Part shown: in pieces, positions 7,379 through 11,399 of the stretch
How the letters are laid out: the number at the start of each line of letters is the position of its first letter
Position numbering within the stretch: the stretch's first letter is position 1
Assembly (NCBI GenBank): GCA_964407855.1
Contig: CAYOXI010000067.1
Location: 1-11,399, forward strand
Length of the DNA: 11,399 bases
DNA from: SHZI01 sp964407855
GTDB lineage: Bacteria; Pseudomonadota; Gammaproteobacteria; Steroidobacterales; GCA-2729495
Direction: 5' to 3'
Notes under the pieces: generated by a model
What the model saw: only the letters and a program-made list of their open reading frames with translations
What the model was told of the DNA's origin: nothing
Database searches by the model: none
Made by a program: the position numbers and the translations under genes

Positions 7379-7505
7379 TCAAACCCATTAATTAAAAACC
7401 CAAACTTCATAACTGCTTTAAAGAAATTAATACTCTTGTTGTAACCCAAAATAAATAGTTTATCTATAAATATAGTAGTGCTATTTCTTAAAAGGCATTT
7501 AATCT
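7379..7505. other. convergent intergenic region, no gene seen
   Basis: This AT-rich gap lies between the 3' ends of the kinase gene and the DUF3109 gene. I see no ORF, RNA gene or convincing terminator; the best hairpin is the 5-bp AT-rich CTATA-AA-TATAG at 7464-7475 without a clear T-tract. It contains one arm (7440-7454) of a 15-bp inverted repeat whose other arm overlaps the 3' end of the DUF4412 gene. Confidence 0.5.
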
Positions 7506-8075
7506 TTAGCTTTTATGTGACTTTGAAACAGACTCCAATTCCTTGTACCACTTTTCTCCAAATTTCCTAATCAACGCATCCCTCACAAATATATAAACCG
7601 GTATCTGAAGTTCTTTGCCCAAGGCACAGGCATCATCACAAATGGGCCATTTATGGTAGTTTACAGCCGCAAAAGAACTATAATTTTGAACTCTAACGGG
7701 GTATAAATGACAGGAAATGGGCTTTCTGAAATTAGTTTTTCCGGCATTGTAAGCATCTTCTATACCACAGCTGGCAATGCCCTTATCAGTAAAAGTAACA
7801 TAGGCACATTCAGCCCCTTCAACTAAGGGGGTTTCCAAATCGCCTTTATCGGTTTTAATAAAAGTGCCTTGTTTTTCTATAGCATTAATTCCTTCGGGAC
7901 GAAGAAAAGGTTTTATGTCCTCATAAATTTTTTCTAAAATCTGAACTTCCTCTACCTCTAATGGTGCACCTGCCTCACCGGCAATACAACATTCGCCTTT
8001 GCAAGCACTGAGATTGCAAACAAAATCTTTCTCGATGAGGTCTTCAGATACAATTGTCTTTCCAATTTGAAACAT
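7506..8075 (-). CDS. DUF3109-family cysteine-rich protein
   Basis: This 189-residue, probably cytoplasmic protein has no signal peptide or membrane segment. It contains nine cysteines: C20, C25, C29 and C30 in the cluster C-x4-C-x3-CC, then C90, C103, C122 (in ISCHLYPVR), C146 and C150 (in WPICDDAC). This spacing and the motifs GECC, SCHLYP and WPICDDAC fit the DUF3109 family, related in style to the YkgJ-type CxxxCxxCC proteins that are thought to bind zinc or an iron-sulfur cluster. The reaction is not known. The length is usual for the family. The gene is convergent to the kinase and divergent from the MarC gene, so it is probably monocistronic. A perfect TATCTTTG promoter element ends 4 bp before the ATG, suggesting a leaderless transcript. 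Confidence 0.88.
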   Translation of the reverse strand: MFQIGKTIVSEDLIEKDFVCNLSACKGECCIAGEAGAPLEVEEVQILEKIYEDIKPFLRPEGINAIEKQGTFIKTDKGDLETPLVEGAECAYVTFTDKGIASCGIEDAYNAGKTNFRKPISCHLYPVRVQNYSSFAAVNYHKWPICDDACALGKELQIPVYIFVRDALIRKFGEKWYKELESVSKSHKS

Positions 8076-8079
8076 TCCG

Positions 8080-8087
8080 CAAAGATA
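8080..8087 (-). promoter_or_regulatory. -7 element TATCTTTG of the DUF3109 gene
   Basis: Read on the minus strand, the bases form TATCTTTG, an exact fit to the Bacteroidota -7 consensus TAnnTTTG, with only CGGA between it and the ATG at 8075. Transcription would then begin at or very near the start codon. No good TTG is found at the usual distance upstream, so the -33 element is weak or missing. Confidence 0.5.
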
Positions 8088-8162
8088 GTAATTCTACTCC
8101 CCTTTTTTCTGCTAAAAATAGTGCCCCCGCTTTTTGTGAAAATACTAACTATTTTATGCCTT

Positions 8163-8189
8163 TTGAAGTTGTTTTTGTTTGTACTTTTG
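8163..8189 (+). promoter_or_regulatory. promoter of the MarC-family gene
   Basis: TACTTTTG at 8182-8189 is an exact TAnnTTTG -7 element, and TTG at 8163-8165 may be the -33 element with a somewhat short 16-bp spacer. The expected start of transcription is near 8195, leaving an A-rich leader of about 22 bases before the ATG at 8217. It should drive both the MarC gene and the small gene behind it. Confidence 0.6.
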
Positions 8190-8216
8190 CAGCCTTAAAT
8201 TTAAAAAAAGATAGCT

Positions 8217-8807
8217 ATGTTTTTAGGATTTGACTGGAGAGAAATGCTTACTGCAACTATGGTGCTTTTTGCTGTGATAGACATAATTGGTAGCATTCCT
8301 ATTATCGTTGATTTACGAAAAAAAGTGGGACACATTCAGAGTGAAAAAGCCTCTATTGTTGCTGCTGTATTGATGGTGGTTTTTCTCTTTGTGGGAAAAG
8401 AATTGCTAAACCTCATAGGTATTGATGTAAACTCTTTTGCCGTAGCCGGTTCATTGATTATTTTCTTCCTTGCGATAGAAATGATTCTGGGCATAAAGCT
8501 ATATCGGGACGACACACCTGAGACGGCCTCTATTGTACCCATTGCCTTTCCGTTAATTGCCGGCGCAGGCACTTTAACTACTATTTTATCTTTTAGAGCA
8601 GAATTTGAAGTTATCAATATTATTATTGCCATCATTTTAAATACTATCTTTGTATATGGCGTTTTAAAATCTTCCGGGAAAATTGAGCGACTGTTTGGTA
8701 AAAACGGAATCAACGTGATAAGAAAGATTTTTGGAGTGATTTTGCTTGCTATCGCTGTTAAATTATTTGCCTCAAATGTTATGGGACTCTTTCAACAAAA
8801 TCTATAA
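8217..8807 (+). CDS. MarC-family (UPF0056) inner-membrane protein
   Basis: This 196-residue integral membrane protein has about six hydrophobic segments (roughly 11-31, 45-63, 72-92, 106-126, 130-150 and 170-190). Two segments are characteristic of the MarC/UPF0056 family: AVAGSLIIFFLAIEMILGI (about 75-93) and the glycine-rich TASIVPIAFPLIAGAGTLTT (about 103-122), with its Pro and Gly pattern. The family name comes from the E. coli mar locus, but a role in antibiotic resistance has not been borne out and the transported substrate is unknown. Length is typical. The start is supported by the A-rich leader and the promoter just upstream. A small two-TM protein starts 2 bp after the stop, so the two are co-transcribed and perhaps translationally coupled. 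Confidence 0.93.
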   Translation: MFLGFDWREMLTATMVLFAVIDIIGSIPIIVDLRKKVGHIQSEKASIVAAVLMVVFLFVGKELLNLIGIDVNSFAVAGSLIIFFLAIEMILGIKLYRDDTPETASIVPIAFPLIAGAGTLTTILSFRAEFEVINIIIAIILNTIFVYGVLKSSGKIERLFGKNGINVIRKIFGVILLAIAVKLFASNVMGLFQQNL

Positions 8808-8809
8808 AA

Positions 8810-9016
8810 ATGAACATTTTTAAAAGTATTCTGGCAGTTGTCGCTTTGGGACTTCTTATTTTTAACCTAACCATTATAGACTTTTCCAATGTTACCGGAA
8901 AAGAAAGCATCGTCGCCCTTATTGGAGTTGCGGCTTGTATTTGTGCTTTGCTGTTATTGGCAATCTTGTTTACTTCAAAAAAGATAGACAAGAAAATGAA
9001 AGAAAAAAGCAGTTAA
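8810..9016 (+). CDS. small two-TM membrane protein
   Basis: This 68-residue protein has two hydrophobic segments, about 5-22 and 34-54, joined by a short polar loop (about 23-33), and ends with a lysine-rich tail (KKIDKKMKEKSS). That layout would place both ends in the cytoplasm by the positive-inside rule. I do not recognise a family. Its ATG lies 2 bp after the stop of the MarC-family gene, so it belongs to the same transcript and may work with it. The gap behind it carries the mfd promoter. That it is a real gene is supported by the tight spacing and the sensible membrane pattern. The opposite-strand frame over the same bases is a shadow. Confidence 0.8.
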   Translation: MNIFKSILAVVALGLLIFNLTIIDFSNVTGKESIVALIGVAACICALLLLAILFTSKKIDKKMKEKSS

Positions 9017-9086
9017 CTCACTATCTGTTATAATTTTTTGGTCCTCACTAAATAGTCAAAAAAATAAGTGTAACTTCATTTTCCTA

Positions 9087-9117
9087 TTGTAGAAAATAGT
9101 TGATAACACTAACTTTG
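9087..9117 (+). promoter_or_regulatory. promoter of mfd
   Basis: TTG at 9087-9089 and TAACTTTG at 9110-9117 are separated by 20 bp, a near-ideal Bacteroidota promoter (TTG, N19-21, TAnnTTTG). Only six bases (CCGCTC) separate the -7 element from the ATG at 9124, so transcription should start within a few bases of the start codon. Confidence 0.65.
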
Positions 9118-9123
9118 CCGCTC

Positions 9124-11399
9124 ATGAGCAAAGCCATTATCGATTCGCTTTTTGCACAGTCTTCGGAAACCCGAAAACTGGGGGAATCTATTACCCGTTC
9201 TGAAAAAGAAATTCCCGTTCAAGGGCTTGTGGGTGCTGCCACATCACTGGTTATTTCCCAAACATTCAAACAAACTGAACTTCCTTACTTACTCATTTTT
9301 AACGACAAAGAAGAAGCAGCTTATCATCTCAATGACCTAGAAGCCATTCTGGGAGATAAAGACGTACTCTTTTATCCCGGAAGTTACCGCCGTCCTTATC
9401 AAATTGAGGAAACAGACAATGCCAATGTATTGCAGCGCTCAGAAGTATTAAACCGTATCAACTCCCGAAAAAAACCCGCAGTAATAGTCACCTACCCCGA
9501 TGCACTTTTTGAAAAAGTAGTGACCAAAAAAGAACTGGAAAAGAACACCCTGAAAATAAGCGTGGGTGACGCCCTTTCCATCGATTTTGTCAACGAAGTG
9601 CTGTTTGAATACCAGTTTCACCGCACCGATTTTGTCACTGAACCCGGCGAATTTTCAGTGAGAGGTGGCATTTTGGATGTGTTCTCATTTTCTAACGATG
9701 AGCCCTTTCGCATTGAGTTTTTTGGCGATGAGGTGGAGAGCATCCGCACCTTTGATGTGGAAACTCAGCTTTCTTTGGAACAGGTAAAAAAAATCAGTGT
9801 GATTCCCAATGTGGATGCTTCCACTTCACAAAGAAACCGAATTGGTTTTTTAAAGTATATCAACGATAAAACGGTCGTTTTTCTCAAAAATCCCGAGCTG
9901 CTTTTCAGCAGGATTGATTCGCTTTTCGCGAAAGCGCAAGAAACTTTTTCGGCCATGAACGAAGGCATCAAACAACTGGAGCCCGAAACCCTGTTTTGTA
10001 ACTCGGCTTTATTGAAAGATGACATTTCGCCGTTTACTACTGTGGTGATGCAGAAAAGCCTTTCGGCGAAAGCCATTGATTTTAAAACAAAACCGCAACC
10101 ATCCTTCAACAAACAGTTTGATTTGCTCATAGAAAACCTCAATGACAACTCAGAAAAAGGGTATCAAAATTATATTTTCTGCTCCTCTGAACAGCAGGCA
10201 AAACGCTTTCACGATATTTTTGAAGACGCCCAACTCAACGTAAAACAGTTTGAAACCATTGTTTTTCCAATACATCAGGGATTTATTGATGACGACCAAA
10301 AACGGGTGTGCTATACAGACCATCAAATTTTTGAACGTTATCACAAATTCCAGCTTAAAAACGGCTATGCAAAAAAACAAGCCATCACGCTGAAGGAGCT
10401 TACCAATCTTGAGATTGGGGATTATGTCACCCACATTGACCACGGAATTGGGAAGTTTGGCGGATTGCAAAAAATTGATGTTGAGGGTAAAAAACAAGAA
10501 GCCATCAAACTCATTTATGGCGAGCGGGACATCCTCTACCTGAGCATCCACTCGCTTCACAAAATTTCAAAATACAACGGCAAAGACGGTAAACCTCCCA
10601 AGATTTACAAATTGGGTTCCAATGCCTGGAAAGCTTTAAAACAAAAAACAAAAACACGGGTTAAGGAAATCGCCTTCAACCTGATCGAATTGTATGCCAA
10701 GCGAAAACTTCAAAAAGGCTTTGCCTTTGACCCCGACTCCTATTTGCAACATGAGCTGGAATCTTCCTTTATCTATGAAGACACCCCAGACCAAATGACA
10801 GCTACTGAAGATGTAAAAAGAGATATGGAAAGCGAGCAACCCATGGATCGACTCGTATGTGGTGATGTGGGTTTCGGTAAGACTGAAGTCGCCATTCGTG
10901 CTGCCTTTAAAGCAGTAGATAACGGCAAGCAGGTCGCTGTACTAGTGCCCACGACCATTCTCGCCTTTCAGCATTTTAAAACCTTTACAGAGCGTTTGAA
11001 GGATATGCCGGTGAATGTTGATTACCTCAACCGTTTCAGAACCGCTAAGGAACGAAAAACGACGTTGGAAAACCTGGCCTCCGGGAAGCTGGACATTGTC
11101 ATCGGTACACATCAATTGGTAAACAAAGCCGTAAAATTCAATGATCTTGGTTTATTGATTATTGATGAAGAACAGAAATTTGGTGTAGCCGTAAAAGACA
11201 AATTGAAGCTCATTAAGGAAAATGTGGACACGCTCACGCTTACAGCAACACCCATTCCGCGAACGCTGCAATTTAGTTTGATGGCGGCCCGGGATTTATC
11301 AGTGATTACCACGCCGCCGCCCAACAGGTATCCCATTGAAACCAATGTCATTCGGTTTGGGGAAGAATTGATACGCGATGCAATCAGATATGAAATCTC
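9124..11399 (+). CDS. mfd: transcription-repair coupling factor Mfd, 3' end cut by window
   Basis: Mfd is an ATP-driven DNA translocase that removes RNA polymerase stalled at DNA damage and recruits UvrA. The frame is open from ATG 9124 to the right edge: 758 codons of a protein usually about 1100-1150 long, so the C-terminal third lies outside. The N-terminal UvrB-like module includes YPGSYRRPYQ and the motif GEFSVRGGILDVF (about 174-186). The RNA-polymerase-interacting domain starts near 430 with LEIGDYVTHIDHGIGKFGG. The helicase part has Walker A G580-D-V-G-F-G-K-T587, Walker B D681-E-E-Q (as DEEQKFGV) and motif III T707-A-T-P-I-P-R-T714. No other in-frame Met occurs for about 275 codons, so the start is firm although there is no leader for a ribosome binding site. 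Its GC content is clearly higher than that of the signalling genes to the left. Confidence 0.97.
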   Translation, partial: MSKAIIDSLFAQSSETRKLGESITRSEKEIPVQGLVGAATSLVISQTFKQTELPYLLIFNDKEEAAYHLNDLEAILGDKDVLFYPGSYRRPYQIEETDNANVLQRSEVLNRINSRKKPAVIVTYPDALFEKVVTKKELEKNTLKISVGDALSIDFVNEVLFEYQFHRTDFVTEPGEFSVRGGILDVFSFSNDEPFRIEFFGDEVESIRTFDVETQLSLEQVKKISVIPNVDASTSQRNRIGFLKYINDKTVVFLKNPELLFSRIDSLFAKAQETFSAMNEGIKQLEPETLFCNSALLKDDISPFTTVVMQKSLSAKAIDFKTKPQPSFNKQFDLLIENLNDNSEKGYQNYIFCSSEQQAKRFHDIFEDAQLNVKQFETIVFPIHQGFIDDDQKRVCYTDHQIFERYHKFQLKNGYAKKQAITLKELTNLEIGDYVTHIDHGIGKFGGLQKIDVEGKKQEAIKLIYGERDILYLSIHSLHKISKYNGKDGKPPKIYKLGSNAWKALKQKTKTRVKEIAFNLIELYAKRKLQKGFAFDPDSYLQHELESSFIYEDTPDQMTATEDVKRDMESEQPMDRLVCGDVGFGKTEVAIRAAFKAVDNGKQVAVLVPTTILAFQHFKTFTERLKDMPVNVDYLNRFRTAKERKTTLENLASGKLDIVIGTHQLVNKAVKFNDLGLLIIDEEQKFGVAVKDKLKLIKENVDTLTLTATPIPRTLQFSLMAARDLSVITTPPPNRYPIETNVIRFGEELIRDAIRYEI
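9920..9936. repeat. near-perfect palindrome inside mfd
   Basis: CGCTTTTCGCGAAAGCG contains the perfect 10-bp palindrome TTTCGCGAAA (9924-9933) flanked by almost matching arms. It lies in the mfd coding frame, where it encodes part of S-L-F-A-K-A-Q. A related imperfect copy, GCCTTTCGGCGAAAGCC, lies at 10058-10074 (K-S-L-S-A-K-A). They may be examples of an iterated short palindrome or simply coding-sequence chance. Confidence 0.4.

Noticed and set aside
7464..7475. Hairpin CTATA-AA-TATAG as a terminator
   Set aside because: The stem is only five AT pairs with a two-base loop and no clear T-tract, so it is not convincing as an intrinsic terminator.
8336..8991. Minus-strand frames opposite the MarC-family and small two-TM genes
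   Set aside because: The plus-strand frames give coherent membrane proteins, a promoter and a 2-bp junction; the minus frames do not.
9152..11351. Alternate plus frame at 9152-9340 and several minus frames opposite mfd
   Set aside because: The mfd frame is continuous and carries all expected motifs, so these are shadows of it.
1..11399. CRISPR array, tRNA, rRNA, insertion sequence or phage genes
   Set aside because: No regularly spaced repeats, cloverleaf-like sequence, transposase motif or phage protein was seen on reading the window.

Overview
The window looks like a chromosomal segment of a member of the Bacteroidota, most likely family Flavobacteriaceae. The DNA is AT-rich. Exact matches to the Bacteroidota promoter -7 element TAnnTTTG precede three genes, and Shine-Dalgarno sequences are weak or absent. 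The gene families also fit: DUF4412 and DUF4870 proteins, short Cys-anchored lipoproteins, and a 7TM LytS-like kinase paired with a LytTR regulator.

Region 1 (1-4849, minus strand) is a leftward gene run that looks like one operon of envelope proteins. In order of transcription it holds a secreted DUF4412 protein (4849-4031), an unrecognised secreted protein (3989-3231), a DUF4870 membrane protein (3217-2861), a very short lipoprotein with an in-frame TAG (2848-2711), and a large von Willebrand A (vWA) protein with a Tat-type lipoprotein signal (from 2594, running off the left edge). The large vWA gene is easy to miss because it is open at the window edge. Gaps are 41, 13, 12 and about 30-116 bp.

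Region 2 (4850-5110) is a divergent intergenic region. It contains a pair of near-identical 14-bp direct repeats spaced exactly 21 bp apart in front of the regulator gene. A weaker, oppositely oriented pair with the same core faces the leftward operon. This is where the two-component system could act on both itself and the operon.

Region 3 (5111-7378, plus strand) is a two-gene signalling operon, with the LytTR response regulator first and the sensor histidine kinase second. The kinase has seven membrane segments and a coiled coil but no large extracellular sensor domain.

Region 4 (7506-11399) looks like ordinary housekeeping DNA with a visibly higher GC content in its right part. It holds a Cys-rich DUF3109 protein (minus strand), a MarC-family membrane protein followed 2 bp later by a small two-TM protein (plus strand), and the 5' two thirds of mfd, the transcription-repair coupling factor, which runs off the right edge. 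The promoter -7 elements of mfd and the DUF3109 gene lie only 6 and 4 bp before their start codons, which suggests leaderless mRNAs.

The most interesting reading is that the LytTR system controls the adjacent, functionally unknown vWA/DUF4412/DUF4870 envelope operon. This is an inference from site geometry and gene order, not a demonstrated fact.
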